A DNA stretch of 64,000 nucleotides from an uncultured Prevotella sp. (GTDB taxonomy: Bacteria; Bacteroidota; Bacteroidia; Bacteroidales; Bacteroidaceae), in NCBI RefSeq assembly GCF_946407605.1, contig NZ_CAMJOS010000013.1, forward strand, positions 27,933-91,932. Direction: 5' to 3'. A program made the translations under genes and the position numbers. Shown here piece after piece: positions 29,581-38,450 of this stretch (positions are counted from its first letter, which is position 1; each line of letters starts with the position of its first letter). The notes under the pieces are model-generated. The model did no database searches, was not told the DNA's origin, and worked only from the letters and a program-made list of their open reading frames with translations.

Positions 29581-31020
29581 TTAAAGAATTGTCTTGACTG
29601 CTTCGAGCATTCCCTTAGCCTGAATGAGGTCGAGGAACTGCTTGAGCAAGGCGTTGAGACCAGGAATCTTGTTGAGGTCTTCCTGCCAGATAAACTCAGC
29701 AGCGAGCACGCCATCAACAATCTTCTGTGTGTCGCCAGTAGCCCAGAGGTCAGACAGCAGCTGCATAATCTTCGGGTCGTCGTTAGGCACAATCTCTGTA
29801 CCGTCTGCACGCTTACCACCTTTATAATAAGTGATGATGGCTGCAAGACCGAAGACAAGACCCTTAGGCAGCTCGCCCATACGTTCCAGATAGGTTTTCA
29901 CGCCAGGCAGGTCTCGAGCCTGGAACTTGGGGAATGAGTTGAGCATGATGCTGGTAACCTGATGGTCAACATAGGGATTGTCGAAACGCTCGAGCACGTC
30001 ACCAGCAAACTTCTCCAGCTCGTCCATCGGCAGGTCGAGGGTCTGCATGAGTTCGTCGAACTGCACCTTATGGATATACTTTGAGATGACCTCGTGGTTG
30101 CAGGCATCGCGCACAATGTTGACGCCGCTGAGGAAGGCCACAGGTGAGAGCACTGTGTGAGGACCGTTGAGCAGGGTAACCTTACGCTTGTGATAAGGCT
30201 CCTCTGAGGGTACGAACAGCACATGCAGTCCAGCCTTGTCGGCAGGGAACTCTTTCTCCACTTCCTTCGGAGCCTCGATGACCCACAGGTGGAAGTTCTC
30301 TGCCTGCACCACCATATTATCGCGATACGAAATCTTCTCCTGAATCTCAGCAATATCCTTGCGGGGGAAGCCTGGCACAATGCGGTCTACGAGGGTGGCA
30401 TAAACGCCGCAAGCCTCTTCGAACCATACCTTGAAGCCGTCGCCCAGTTGCCACAGTTCGATATACTTATAGATGCAATCCTTGAGCACATGACCATTGA
30501 GGAAGATGAGCTCGCAGGGGAAGATGATAAGACCCTTCGACATATCGCCGTTGAAGGTCTGATAGCGGCGATAGAGCAGCTGTACCAGTTTGCCAGGATA
30601 ACTGCTGGCGGGAGCGTCATCAAGTTTACAGGTGGGGTCGAAAGCGATGCCAGCCTCGGTAGTGTTAGAGATGACGAAACGTATCTCGGGCTGATCGGCC
30701 AGCGCCATGAAGGCTGCATTCTGTGTGTAAGGATTCAGGGCACGACTGATGACGTCGATACGCTCGAGGGTGTTGACGGGCTTACCGTTCTCACGACCCT
30801 GCAGGTTGACGTGGTAGAGACAGTCCTGTGCATTGAGCCAGTCAACCATACCTTTCTCAATAGGCTGCACAACGACGACAGAGCCGTTGAAGTCGGTCTT
30901 TTGGTCCATGTTCCAGATAATCCAGTCCACGAAAGCACGGAGGAAGTTTCCCTCGCCAAACTGAATCACCTTCTCAGGCATGACGCTCTTAGGAGCGAAT
31001 TGTTTGTTTAGTGGTTTCAT
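29581..31020 (-). CDS. uxaB: Tagaturonate reductase (altronate oxidoreductase)
   Basis: 479 residues of the mannitol dehydrogenase/UxaB family. It interconverts D-tagaturonate and D-altronate with NAD(H) in galacturonate catabolism in the cytoplasm. The N-terminus MKPLNKQFAPKSVMPEKVIQ leads into the nucleotide-binding segment QFGEGNFLRAFVDWIIWNM. VTLLNGPHTVLSPVAFLSG matches the family's catalytic domain. The start at 31020 is chosen because the upstream in-frame ATG (31062) lies inside the preceding terminator hairpin. It fits functionally with the GH28/GH105 pectinase at the window's left edge. Confidence 0.9.
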   Translation of the reverse strand: MKPLNKQFAPKSVMPEKVIQFGEGNFLRAFVDWIIWNMDQKTDFNGSVVVVQPIEKGMVDWLNAQDCLYHVNLQGRENGKPVNTLERIDVISRALNPYTQNAAFMALADQPEIRFVISNTTEAGIAFDPTCKLDDAPASSYPGKLVQLLYRRYQTFNGDMSKGLIIFPCELIFLNGHVLKDCIYKYIELWQLGDGFKVWFEEACGVYATLVDRIVPGFPRKDIAEIQEKISYRDNMVVQAENFHLWVIEAPKEVEKEFPADKAGLHVLFVPSEEPYHKRKVTLLNGPHTVLSPVAFLSGVNIVRDACNHEVISKYIHKVQFDELMQTLDLPMDELEKFAGDVLERFDNPYVDHQVTSIMLNSFPKFQARDLPGVKTYLERMGELPKGLVFGLAAIITYYKGGKRADGTEIVPNDDPKIMQLLSDLWATGDTQKIVDGVLAAEFIWQEDLNKIPGLNALLKQFLDLIQAKGMLEAVKTIL

Positions 31021-31043
31021 TTCTAATTGTTTGTCTGTTTTTA

Positions 31044-31079
31044 AGAAAACAGCCAGGAGCACGGTCGCTTCTGGCTGTT
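31044..31079 (-). terminator. Terminator after the GGGtGRT gene
   Basis: On the minus strand AACAGCCAG pairs with CTGGCTGTT and is followed by TTCTTAAAAAC. It separates the GGGtGRT/Fe-S pair from uxaB. Confidence 0.75.
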
Positions 31080-31099
31080 CTTATAATGAAGTAATCAGA

Positions 31100-32113
31100 T
31101 TACTTTTTGTTCAGGGCGAGGTCAATCTCCACAGCGATAGACACCGTAGCACCTACCATGGGGTTGTTACCAATACCCAGGAAGCCCATCATCTCAACGT
31201 GAGCAGGAACAGAAGAAGAACCTGCGAACTGAGCGTCGGAGTGCATACGACCCAGCGTGTCAGTCATACCGTAAGAAGCGGGACCTGCAGCCATGTTATC
31301 GGGGTGCAGGGTACGACCAGTACCACCACCAGAAGCTACTGAGAAGTAAGGCTTGCCAGCGAGCACGCGCTCCTTCTTATAGGTACCAGCCACGGGGTGC
31401 TGGAAGCGGGTGGGGTTGGTAGAGTTACCAGTGATAGATACGTCAACGTTCTCCTTCCACAGGATGGCAACACCCTCACGAACGTCGTCAGCACCGTAGC
31501 ACTTCACCTTGGCGCGAGGACCGTCAGAATAAGGAACTTCCTTCACGACCTTCACCTCACCAGTGTAGTAGTCGAACTGAGTCTGTACGTATGTGAAACC
31601 GTTGATACGGCTGATGATCTGGGCAGCGTCCTTGCCAAGACCGTTCAGGATCACGCGGAGGGGCTTCTTACGAACCTTGTTGGCCATCTCGGCAATCTTG
31701 ATGGCACCCTCGGCAGCAGCGAAGCTCTCGTGACCAGCCAGGAAGGCGAAGCACTCAGTCTCCTCGCGGAGCAGACGAGCGGCAAGGTTACCGTGTCCGA
31801 TACCTACCTTACGATCGTCAGCTACTGAACCAGGAATGCAGAAGCTCTGCAGACCGATACCGATGGCCTCAGCAGCCTCAGCGGCTGTCTTCACACCCTT
31901 CTTGATGGCGATAGCAGCACCACAAACATATGCCCATTTGGCATTCTCGAAGCAGATCAGCTGAGTTTCCTCACACATCTGGTAGGGATCCACACCTGCC
32001 TTTTCACAAATCTCGTTGGCCTCCTCGATAGAGTTGATGCCATTCTCCTTCAGAGCAGCAAGAACCTGGTTGATACGGCGCTCCTGACTCTCAAACTGTA
32101 CTTTTCTAATCAT
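31100..32113 (-). CDS. GGGtGRT family protein
   Basis: 337 residues, named after the signature seen here (VASGGGTGRTLHPDNMAAGP). The family is conserved next to a NifU-like iron-sulfur scaffold, as it is here, 14 nt after that gene. Other features are a helical N-terminus (RRINQVLAALKENGINSIEE), FLAGHESFAAAEGAIKIAEM and a C-terminal GFLGIGNNPMVGATVSIAVE. No signal peptide or membrane helix is apparent, so it is probably cytoplasmic. The molecular role is not established; the gene pairing suggests a part in iron-sulfur or redox metabolism. Confidence 0.88.
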   Translation of the reverse strand: MIRKVQFESQERRINQVLAALKENGINSIEEANEICEKAGVDPYQMCEETQLICFENAKWAYVCGAAIAIKKGVKTAAEAAEAIGIGLQSFCIPGSVADDRKVGIGHGNLAARLLREETECFAFLAGHESFAAAEGAIKIAEMANKVRKKPLRVILNGLGKDAAQIISRINGFTYVQTQFDYYTGEVKVVKEVPYSDGPRAKVKCYGADDVREGVAILWKENVDVSITGNSTNPTRFQHPVAGTYKKERVLAGKPYFSVASGGGTGRTLHPDNMAAGPASYGMTDTLGRMHSDAQFAGSSSVPAHVEMMGFLGIGNNPMVGATVSIAVEIDLALNKK

Positions 32114-32127
32114 AGTCGTATCCTCCT

Positions 32128-32829
32128 TTATTCTTTACGTGGGTCAATAGCTTTAACTGCACCCTGCTCCTCGCTTGTGCGACCGTAAGAGCCGGTGAAC
32201 TTCTTCAGAGCCTCGTTGGCATCCATGCCGTTCTTGATAGCCTCCATCATCTTGCCGAGGTGGACATACTCGTAACCGCAAACCTCGTTGTTGGCATCGA
32301 GATACTGCTTGGTGATGTAACCTTCAGTCAGTTCCAGATAACGTGTACCTTTGGCAACAGTGCCATAGAGTGTACCAGTCTGTGAACGGAGACCCTTACC
32401 CAGGTCTTCCAGACCAGCACCGATAGCCAGACCGCCCTCAGAGAAAGCACTCTGTGTACGACCATAGACAATCTGCAGGAAGAGCTCGCGCATAGCGGTG
32501 TTGATAGCATCGCAAACGAGGTCGGTGTTCAGAGCCTCGAGGATGGTCTTACCAGGCAGAATCTCAGAAGCCATAGCAGCTGAGTGAGTCATACCTGTGC
32601 AGCCGATGGTCTCGACGAGTGCCTCCTGGATGACGCCGTCCTTCACGTTCAGGCTCAGCTTACAAGCACCCTGCTGAGGAGCGCACCAGCCAATACCGTG
32701 GGTATAGCCCGAAATGTCCTTGATCTCTTTGGCCTGAATCCACTTGCCCTCTTCGGGGATGGGAGCAGGACCGTGGTTGGGGCCTTTGGCCACAACGCAC
32801 ATGTTTTCAACTTCCTTAGAATAAATCAT
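32128..32829 (-). CDS. NifU/IscU-like iron-sulfur cluster assembly scaffold
   Basis: 233 residues. Candidate cluster ligands are Cys residues in GIGWCAPQQGACKLSL, VETIGCTGMTHSAAMASEIL and ALNTDLVCDAIN, in a scaffold-like arrangement. The second half has ELFLQIVYGRTQSAFSEGGLAIGAGLEDLG, typical of the subtype found with GGGtGRT proteins. It is the first gene of the pair, with a promoter box (TAACTTTG) about 40 nt upstream of the ATG. Confidence 0.83.
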   Translation of the reverse strand: MIYSKEVENMCVVAKGPNHGPAPIPEEGKWIQAKEIKDISGYTHGIGWCAPQQGACKLSLNVKDGVIQEALVETIGCTGMTHSAAMASEILPGKTILEALNTDLVCDAINTAMRELFLQIVYGRTQSAFSEGGLAIGAGLEDLGKGLRSQTGTLYGTVAKGTRYLELTEGYITKQYLDANNEVCGYEYVHLGKMMEAIKNGMDANEALKKFTGSYGRTSEEQGAVKAIDPRKE

Positions 32830-32869
32830 TGTTACCTATTTTAAAATAGTGAATTTGTTTTCGTGGCTG

Positions 32870-32877
32870 CAAAGTTA
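32870..32877 (-). promoter_or_regulatory. -7 box (TAACTTTG) for the Fe-S scaffold/GGGtGRT pair
   Basis: TAACTTTG on the minus strand, 41 nt before the ATG at 32829. Confidence 0.65.
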
Positions 32878-32924
32878 CACATTTTCATTGAAAATACCTA
32901 AAGTTAGGTAGATTTTTTTATTGA

Positions 32925-32961
32925 AAGAAAAAAGAAAAGGGACGGATGCTTGGTCCGTCCC
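32925..32961 (-). terminator. Terminator of htpG
   Basis: On the minus strand GGGACGGA pairs with TCCGTCCC around a 7-nt loop, followed by TTTTCTTTTTTC. Confidence 0.87.
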
Positions 32962-33012
32962 TCTTTTTATGTGCATTTTGTTATGTCTAGATGATAACTT
33001 TGCCCCTGTTTC

Positions 33013-35067
33013 TTACTTAATCAGTTCCACGCTACGCTGCAGGAACTTGTCCAAAGCTTCGCCCTTTAGCATGCCGTTCTGAAGCAGGGCGAGGTCAATG
33101 AGCTGGTGTACCACCTCGTTATTAGCGGCGAAACCACTAATCACGCTCTGCTTCTTCTCCTTCTGCTCGTCGATGGCCTTCTGCGTGTTGGCCTTGTCGT
33201 CCTTCACTTCCTGCGATATTTCCTCAGGCTTCTTACCCTCGGTTTTCTGGTTCAGGGCAGCCAGACGTGCCTCCTGACCCTTGATCTCGCTCTCGATGGG
33301 CTGAAGCTCAGTTGAAAGTTGAGCGTTGAAAGTTGAAAGGATATCCTTCACCAGACGGTGGTCGCTGTTCAGTACGATGTTGAATGAGTCAGGCATCTGG
33401 CCGTAGAAGCCCATGCCACTCTGATAACGGCTCATCTCCTTCATACGGCGCATCCACTCGTTCTGTGTGATGACCACAGGACGCTGCTCGGCACCCAGGG
33501 CGTTGACCTCAACGATGAACTCGGCCTTGTCGAGCTTTGGCATCTGACTCTGGAACACGGCTGACAGATTGTCACGCTCTGTGTCACTCAGGTCGGTCTT
33601 GGGTTTGTCCTCCTTCTGAATCAGATGGTCCACGGTGTCAGAATCCACACGTGTGAAGCGGCTCTTCTCAAACTTCTGCTCCAGCGTCTGGATGCAGGGC
33701 ACGTCGAGCTGTCCGTCGAACAGCAGCACGCTGTAACCCTTATCCTGAGCGGCCTTGATGTAAGAGTACTGGTCGTCCTTGTTGGTGGCATAGAGATAGA
33801 TGAGGTTGCCGTCCTTATCCTTCTGTGCAGCCTCGATAAGTGTCTTGTACTCATCGAAGGTGAAGTACTTGCCCTCTGTATCCTTGAAGAGTGAGAAGTC
33901 CTTGGCGCGGTCGTAGAAGTTCTCCTCAGTCAGAATGCCGTAGTTGATGAAGAGCTTCAGGTCGTCCCACTTCTCCTCGTAGGTCTTGCGGTCCTCGTTG
34001 AAGATAGCCTTCAGACGGTCGCTCACCTTCTTGGTGATATACGTAGAAATCTTCTTCACCTCGCGGTCGCTCTGCAGATAAGAACGGCTCACGTTCAGAG
34101 GAATATCAGGTGAGTCGATGACACCATGCAGCAGGGTGAGGAACTCAGGCACGATGCCTTCCACCTGGTCGGTCACGAACACCTGGTTGCAGTACAGCTG
34201 AATCTTGTTCTTCTGCAGCTCCAGCGAGTTCTTGATGCGGGGGAAGTAGAGGATACCCGTGAGGTTGAAAGGATAGTCCACGTTGAGGTGAATCCAGAAC
34301 AGGGGCTCGTCGTGCATGGGGTAGAGGGTGCGATAGAACGATTTGTAGTCCTCGTCCTTGAGCGATGATGGCGCCTTGGTCCACAGGGGCTCTACATTAT
34401 TTATAATATTGTCCTCTTCGGTATCTACCTGCTTGCCGTCCTTCCATTCTGTCTTCTTGCCGAAGGCTACGGGCACAGGCAGGAACTTACAGTATTTGTT
34501 GAGCAGCTGCTCCAACTTGTATTTGTCGAGGAATTCCTTCGAGTCGTCGTCGATATACAGGATGATGTCCGAGCCGTGGGCCTCGCGCTCAGCGTCGTCA
34601 ATCTCATAGGCAGGACTGCCGTCGCAGCTCCACTTCACAGCCTTCGAGCCTTCCTTCCAGCTCTTGGTGATAATCTCCACCTTCTTCGATACCATGAAGC
34701 TGGAGTAGAAGCCCAGACCAAAATGTCCGATGATGTTGTTGGCATTGTCCTTGTACTTCTCAAGGAAGTCCGTCACACCCGAGAAGGCAATCTGATTGAT
34801 ATATTTGTCAATCTCCTCCTCAGTCATGCCGATACCGTGGTCGCTAATGGTGATGGTACCCTTGTCGGCATCCAGGCTCACACGAACGGTCAGGTCGCCC
34901 AGCTCGTCTTTGTAGTCGCCCTTTTCCTTGAGGGTCTTCAACTTCTGCGTAGCATCGACGGCGTTCGACACCATCTCACGCAGGAAAATCTCTTGGTCGC
35001 TATAGAGAAACTTTTTGATGACGGGGAAGATGTTCTCGGTTGTAACCCCAATGTTACCTTTTTGCAT
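33013..35067 (-). CDS. htpG: Molecular chaperone HtpG (Hsp90)
   Basis: 684 residues. A cytosolic ATP-dependent chaperone. The GHKL ATPase domain shows EMVSNAVDATQKLKTL, ISDHGIGMTEEEID and IGHFGLGFYSSFMVS. The middle domain includes PLWTKAPSSLKDEDYKSFYR and VNVSRSYLQSDREV-type sequence (PLNVSRSYLQSDREVKKI). A charged helical stretch (LNQKTEGKKPEEISQEVKDD) precedes the C-terminal dimerisation domain, longer than in E. coli HtpG. The start MQKGNIGVTTENIFP is the family start; the upstream in-frame ATG at 35118 is not supported. It lies downstream of the EFR1 ferredoxin gene on the same strand. Confidence 0.96.
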   Translation of the reverse strand: MQKGNIGVTTENIFPVIKKFLYSDQEIFLREMVSNAVDATQKLKTLKEKGDYKDELGDLTVRVSLDADKGTITISDHGIGMTEEEIDKYINQIAFSGVTDFLEKYKDNANNIIGHFGLGFYSSFMVSKKVEIITKSWKEGSKAVKWSCDGSPAYEIDDAEREAHGSDIILYIDDDSKEFLDKYKLEQLLNKYCKFLPVPVAFGKKTEWKDGKQVDTEEDNIINNVEPLWTKAPSSLKDEDYKSFYRTLYPMHDEPLFWIHLNVDYPFNLTGILYFPRIKNSLELQKNKIQLYCNQVFVTDQVEGIVPEFLTLLHGVIDSPDIPLNVSRSYLQSDREVKKISTYITKKVSDRLKAIFNEDRKTYEEKWDDLKLFINYGILTEENFYDRAKDFSLFKDTEGKYFTFDEYKTLIEAAQKDKDGNLIYLYATNKDDQYSYIKAAQDKGYSVLLFDGQLDVPCIQTLEQKFEKSRFTRVDSDTVDHLIQKEDKPKTDLSDTERDNLSAVFQSQMPKLDKAEFIVEVNALGAEQRPVVITQNEWMRRMKEMSRYQSGMGFYGQMPDSFNIVLNSDHRLVKDILSTFNAQLSTELQPIESEIKGQEARLAALNQKTEGKKPEEISQEVKDDKANTQKAIDEQKEKKQSVISGFAANNEVVHQLIDLALLQNGMLKGEALDKFLQRSVELIK

Positions 35068-35121
35068 ATCTTGTTGTATTTTAATGTTCCGACATGCAAA
35101 AAGCAAAATTCGTGCCAAAAG

Positions 35122-35901
35122 TCAATCGGCTGCGTGCCCAAAGAAATATTGTCCGCGTTTGCGGGTGATGCTGCCATAGTTGATGGCATGCTTGGGACAG
35201 TGGTGATAGCACGCCAGACAGTTGGTGCACGAGCCGTCGTGCTGCCATTGGGGCAGGGTGTCCGTCAGCTTGACGTCGCCAGTGGGACAAACCTTCTCGC
35301 ACTTGCCGCAATGGATGCATAAATCCGCATCGACGCTGAACTTCTTGTCAGTAATCATCTTGGCATTGAAGTAGGCTCCGATAACGTGGGTGAAGGTCCA
35401 TGGTGTCAAGCCACGTGTGGTCCTGACAATGTTGGCCTTTCGGTCTGTAATCTCCTTGCCGATAGTTTCTAAGTCCTTGCTGGCCTGCGATATCTTTTCA
35501 TCCTCTCGCTCAGGTGTGTCGGTATACATAAACGGCAGACACACATACGATTCCGGCATGATGAGTGAATAGAGGCTTGAGGCCTTCAGTCCCTTCTTCC
35601 CAAGGTCTTTGTTCAGCAGTTCCATGGTGCGTCCTATGCTGTCGCCGCAGGTCACCAATGCAAAGACAAAGGTGTTGGCTTTCACCAGAAACGTTGCCTT
35701 GCTGATAAACGCCCTGACGATATGCGGCGGCTGCCAGCCATGAACGGGAAAGCAGAAGCCCAAGCGCTCGCCCTCCTGTAGTTCATACTTGCACTCGCCC
35801 TTCATCTCGTCTGGTATGAAGAGTAGTCTCTCGCCCGTTGCCTGAGTCAGCGTCTCGGCTGCCCATCGTGTATTGCCTGTACCTGAGAAATAGAAAATCA
35901 T
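35122..35901 (-). CDS. EFR1 family ferredoxin-flavodoxin protein
   Basis: 259 residues. The N-terminal flavodoxin-like domain begins MIFYFSGTGNTRWAAETL, with the FMN phosphate loop SGTGNT, and HGWQPPHIVRAFI later. The C-terminus has two 4Fe-4S motifs: CIHCGKCEKVCPTG and CTNCLACYHHCPKHAINYG. This is the EFrodoxin (EFR1) layout, predicted to move single electrons in the cytoplasm. The redox partner is unknown. The gene is divergent from truA, with start codons about 70 nt apart. Confidence 0.88.
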   Translation of the reverse strand: MIFYFSGTGNTRWAAETLTQATGERLLFIPDEMKGECKYELQEGERLGFCFPVHGWQPPHIVRAFISKATFLVKANTFVFALVTCGDSIGRTMELLNKDLGKKGLKASSLYSLIMPESYVCLPFMYTDTPEREDEKISQASKDLETIGKEITDRKANIVRTTRGLTPWTFTHVIGAYFNAKMITDKKFSVDADLCIHCGKCEKVCPTGDVKLTDTLPQWQHDGSCTNCLACYHHCPKHAINYGSITRKRGQYFFGHAAD

Positions 35902-35956
35902 GGCACAAAATTACAAAAAAATCTCCAACCTCAAACATCAAGTCTCAAATATTTTG

Positions 35957-35964
35957 TACCTTTG
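35957..35964 (+). promoter_or_regulatory. -7 box (TACCTTTG) for truA
   Basis: TACCTTTG ends 8 nt before the ATG at 35973, implying a leader of only about five nucleotides. It also excludes starts upstream of the box. Confidence 0.7.
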
Positions 35965-35972
35965 CAGCCGAA

Positions 35973-36701
35973 ATGAGATATTTTGTCACTTTAAGCTACG
36001 ACGGAACCCGTTTTCACGGCTGGCAGATACAGCCCAACGGCATCTCGGTGCAGGAGGAGTTGCAGCGAGCCTTGTCGCTGTTGCTGCGTGCCGACATCCA
36101 GATTACTGGTGCCGGACGTACCGATGCCGGTGTTCATGCCCGTATGATGGTGGCCCACTTCGACTTCGAGGGCGCTGTCGATTGCCAGCAGCTGCGTTAT
36201 AAGCTGAACCGCCTGCTGCCCCACGATATTGCCATACAGACGGTGGAACCCGTGAGCGATGAGATGCATGCCCGCTTCTCGGCCACCTCACGTACCTATT
36301 ATTATTATATACACACCGAGAAGTCGCCCTTCGAGTGTCATTATTCTTGCGAGCTGCACTATCCGCTTGACTTCAATCTGATGAACCAGGCTGCTGCCAT
36401 GCTGCTCGACTATGAGGACTTTGGCGCCTTCTGCAAGAGTCATGCCGACGTCAAGACCACGCTCTGCCACGTTACTAAAGCCGAGTGGCACCAGCTGTCG
36501 CCGTCGAAGTGGTATTTCGAGATTACCGCCAACCGTTTTCTGCGCAACATGGTGCGTGCGGTGGTAGGCACGCTGATTGAGGTGGGTCGTGGCCGCTTGT
36601 CTCTTGACGATTTCCGCAAGGTCATCGAGGGTAAGCGTCGCACCGAGGCTGGCGAGTCCATGCCAGGTAATGCGCTGTTTCTTCAGGATATCAAATATTA
36701 A
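35973..36701 (+). CDS. truA: tRNA pseudouridine(38-40) synthase TruA
   Basis: 242 residues. It isomerises U38-U40 in the tRNA anticodon stem-loop. The catalytic Asp is in GAGRTDAGVHARMMVAHFD. Family features MRYFVTLSYDGTRFHGWQIQ at the start and NRFLRNMVRAVVGTLIEVG near the end are complete. The start at 35973 is set by the promoter immediately upstream and the normal N-terminus. It is followed 12 nt later by the EamA transporter gene. Confidence 0.96.
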   Translation: MRYFVTLSYDGTRFHGWQIQPNGISVQEELQRALSLLLRADIQITGAGRTDAGVHARMMVAHFDFEGAVDCQQLRYKLNRLLPHDIAIQTVEPVSDEMHARFSATSRTYYYYIHTEKSPFECHYSCELHYPLDFNLMNQAAAMLLDYEDFGAFCKSHADVKTTLCHVTKAEWHQLSPSKWYFEITANRFLRNMVRAVVGTLIEVGRGRLSLDDFRKVIEGKRRTEAGESMPGNALFLQDIKY

Positions 36702-36713
36702 GTCGAAAAACCA

Positions 36714-37631
36714 ATGTGGTTAATATTAGCATTTCTCTCTGCCGCATTCCTGGGCATCTACGACTCTTTGAAGAAGAAGGCCCTCAAGGATAACGCGGTC
36801 ATCCCCATACTTTTTCTCAACACGCTGTTCTCGTCACTTATCTTCCTGCCCTTCATTGTGCTGAGTGCATCGACGGAAGTGCTCGACGGCACCATCTTCC
36901 ATGTGGCCAGCGGCGGTTGGGAGGTACATAAGTACATCGTGCTCAAGGCCCTCATCGTGCTGTCATCGTGGGTGCTGGGCTATTTCGGCATGAAACACCT
37001 GCCGCTCACCATCGTTGGTCCTATCAACGCCACACGTCCTGTGATGGTGCTCGTTGGTGCCCTGCTGTTCTTTGGCGAACGGCTCAACGTATGGCAATGG
37101 ATAGGTGTGTCGTTGGCTGTCCTGTCGTTCCTGCTTCTGAGTCGTAGCGGCAAGAAAGAAGGCATCGACTTCAAGCACGACCATTGGATCTATATGATTG
37201 TGGGTGCTGCCGTCATGGGAGCCATCAGCGGCCTCTACGACAAATACCTCATGGCGCCAGAGTCAGAGGGCGGGGTAGGGCTCGACCGCATGATGGTGCA
37301 GTCGTGGTACAATATCTACCAATGCTTCATGATGCTGGTCATGCTGATGCTGCTGTGGTGGCCCAAGCATAAGGAGACCACACCCTTTCATTGGGACTGG
37401 GCCATCATTGGCGTGAGCATCTTCCTGTCAACAGCCGATTTTATGTACTTCTATGCCCTGAGCATTCCTGCCGCCATGATCAGCATCGTTTCTATGGTGC
37501 GCCGAGGCAGCGTCATCGTGTCGTTCCTCTGTGGTGCTGTGCTGTTCCGCGAAAAGAACCTGAAATCCAAGGCTATAGACCTTGCTCTGGTGCTGTTGGG
37601 CATGATATTCCTGTATATCGGCAGCAGGTAG
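36714..37631 (+). CDS. EamA/DMT family transporter
   Basis: 305 residues with about ten membrane helices in two repeated EamA halves. The first runs from MWLILAFLSAAFLGIYDSL to VLSFLLLSRSG and includes HLPLTIVGPINATRPVMVLVGALLFFGE. The second starts HDHWIYMIVGAAVMGAISGLYDK and includes SIVSMVRRGSVIVSFLCGAVLF and the end LVLLGMIFLYIGS. It is an inner-membrane drug/metabolite-type transporter of unknown substrate, in one unit with truA, ended by a terminator. Confidence 0.85.
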   Translation: MWLILAFLSAAFLGIYDSLKKKALKDNAVIPILFLNTLFSSLIFLPFIVLSASTEVLDGTIFHVASGGWEVHKYIVLKALIVLSSWVLGYFGMKHLPLTIVGPINATRPVMVLVGALLFFGERLNVWQWIGVSLAVLSFLLLSRSGKKEGIDFKHDHWIYMIVGAAVMGAISGLYDKYLMAPESEGGVGLDRMMVQSWYNIYQCFMMLVMLMLLWWPKHKETTPFHWDWAIIGVSIFLSTADFMYFYALSIPAAMISIVSMVRRGSVIVSFLCGAVLFREKNLKSKAIDLALVLLGMIFLYIGSR

Positions 37632-37675
37632 AAACGGGTGCTGTTTGCGAACTTTTGCAAACCGAAAAATAAAAT

Positions 37676-37718
37676 GCGAATTATTGCGAATCAAAAAGTT
37701 TGCGTAATTCGCTTTTTT
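37676..37718 (+). terminator. Terminator of the truA-EamA unit
   Basis: GCGAATTA (37676-37683) pairs with TAATTCGC (37705-37712), followed by six T residues. The next promoter box begins only 5 nt after the T run. Confidence 0.75.
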
Positions 37719-37722
37719 GTTA

Positions 37723-37730
37723 TACCTTTG
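37723..37730 (+). promoter_or_regulatory. -7 box (TACCTTTG) of a probably leaderless gene
   Basis: TACCTTTG is followed by CGAC and then ATG. If the box is centred at -7, the A of the ATG is close to +1. Confidence 0.65.
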
Positions 37731-37734
37731 CGAC

Positions 37735-38415
37735 ATGAATCAACTGATGACCATATTGACTCAGCGTGAAGTGTTCCTTCTGGTTATAGGTTCCATCACC
37801 TATATCGTGCTCTTCATCGTCACCGTGCAGAACAGCCGACGTAAGATTCTGCTGCTGCGACAGCGATTAGATAAGGTACACGCGATACAGGAGGAGAACG
37901 AGACCAAGAGCCTGCAGCGTATAGAACAAAACAAGGTTAAGATTGCAGAGCTGGAGGAACTGCTCAGGAAGCTGGGCGACGAGAACTCCATGCTGCGCTT
38001 GGAGCTGGAAGAGAAGAAGGCCAAGTTGGACTATGCCAACAAGATGGCCATCATCGAGAACGAGAAACGCGGTCAGGCCGAGACCGCCATCTTCGAGTCC
38101 GACGTCTATCTCCGCCTGAAACAGCTGCTCACCGAAGGCCGTAGCCTGGGCGAGGAAGACTGGCAGCAGCTGTCGTCTATCGTGAATAATATCTATACGG
38201 GCTTTACCGAGAAGCTCTATAGCCTCTATAACATGAGCGAGCAGGACTACAGGGTATGCCTATTAATTAAGGTACGTGTGCAACCTAAGGATATTGCCAC
38301 CCTGACGGCCCACTCCAAAGAAAGTGTCGCCTCCACCCGCAGCCGCCTCTACCAGAAAATCTTTGGCAAGAAAGGCTCCACGCGCGACTGGGATGAGTTC
38401 ATCCTCTCATTATAA
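37735..38415 (+). CDS. Membrane-anchored coiled-coil protein with C-terminal HTH
   Basis: 226 residues. One membrane helix near the N-terminus (VFLLVIGSITYIVLFIVTV), then a long charged coiled coil (about 36-125; QRLDKVHAIQEENETKSLQR and ELEELLRKLGDENSMLRLEL). The C-terminal part (about 140-226) looks like a LuxR-type helix-turn-helix (YRVCLLIKVRVQPKDIATL followed by SKESVASTRSRLYQKIFG). Similar HTH tails occur in Bacteroidota regulators with periplasmic sensors, but no sensor domain is present here. It could bind DNA at the membrane; its target is not known. The start is fixed by the promoter 4 nt upstream. Confidence 0.65.
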   Translation: MNQLMTILTQREVFLLVIGSITYIVLFIVTVQNSRRKILLLRQRLDKVHAIQEENETKSLQRIEQNKVKIAELEELLRKLGDENSMLRLELEEKKAKLDYANKMAIIENEKRGQAETAIFESDVYLRLKQLLTEGRSLGEEDWQQLSSIVNNIYTGFTEKLYSLYNMSEQDYRVCLLIKVRVQPKDIATLTAHSKESVASTRSRLYQKIFGKKGSTRDWDEFILSL

Positions 38416-38450
38416 TTCGTAAATGTATCATTCTTTAAAATAGATTTGTT

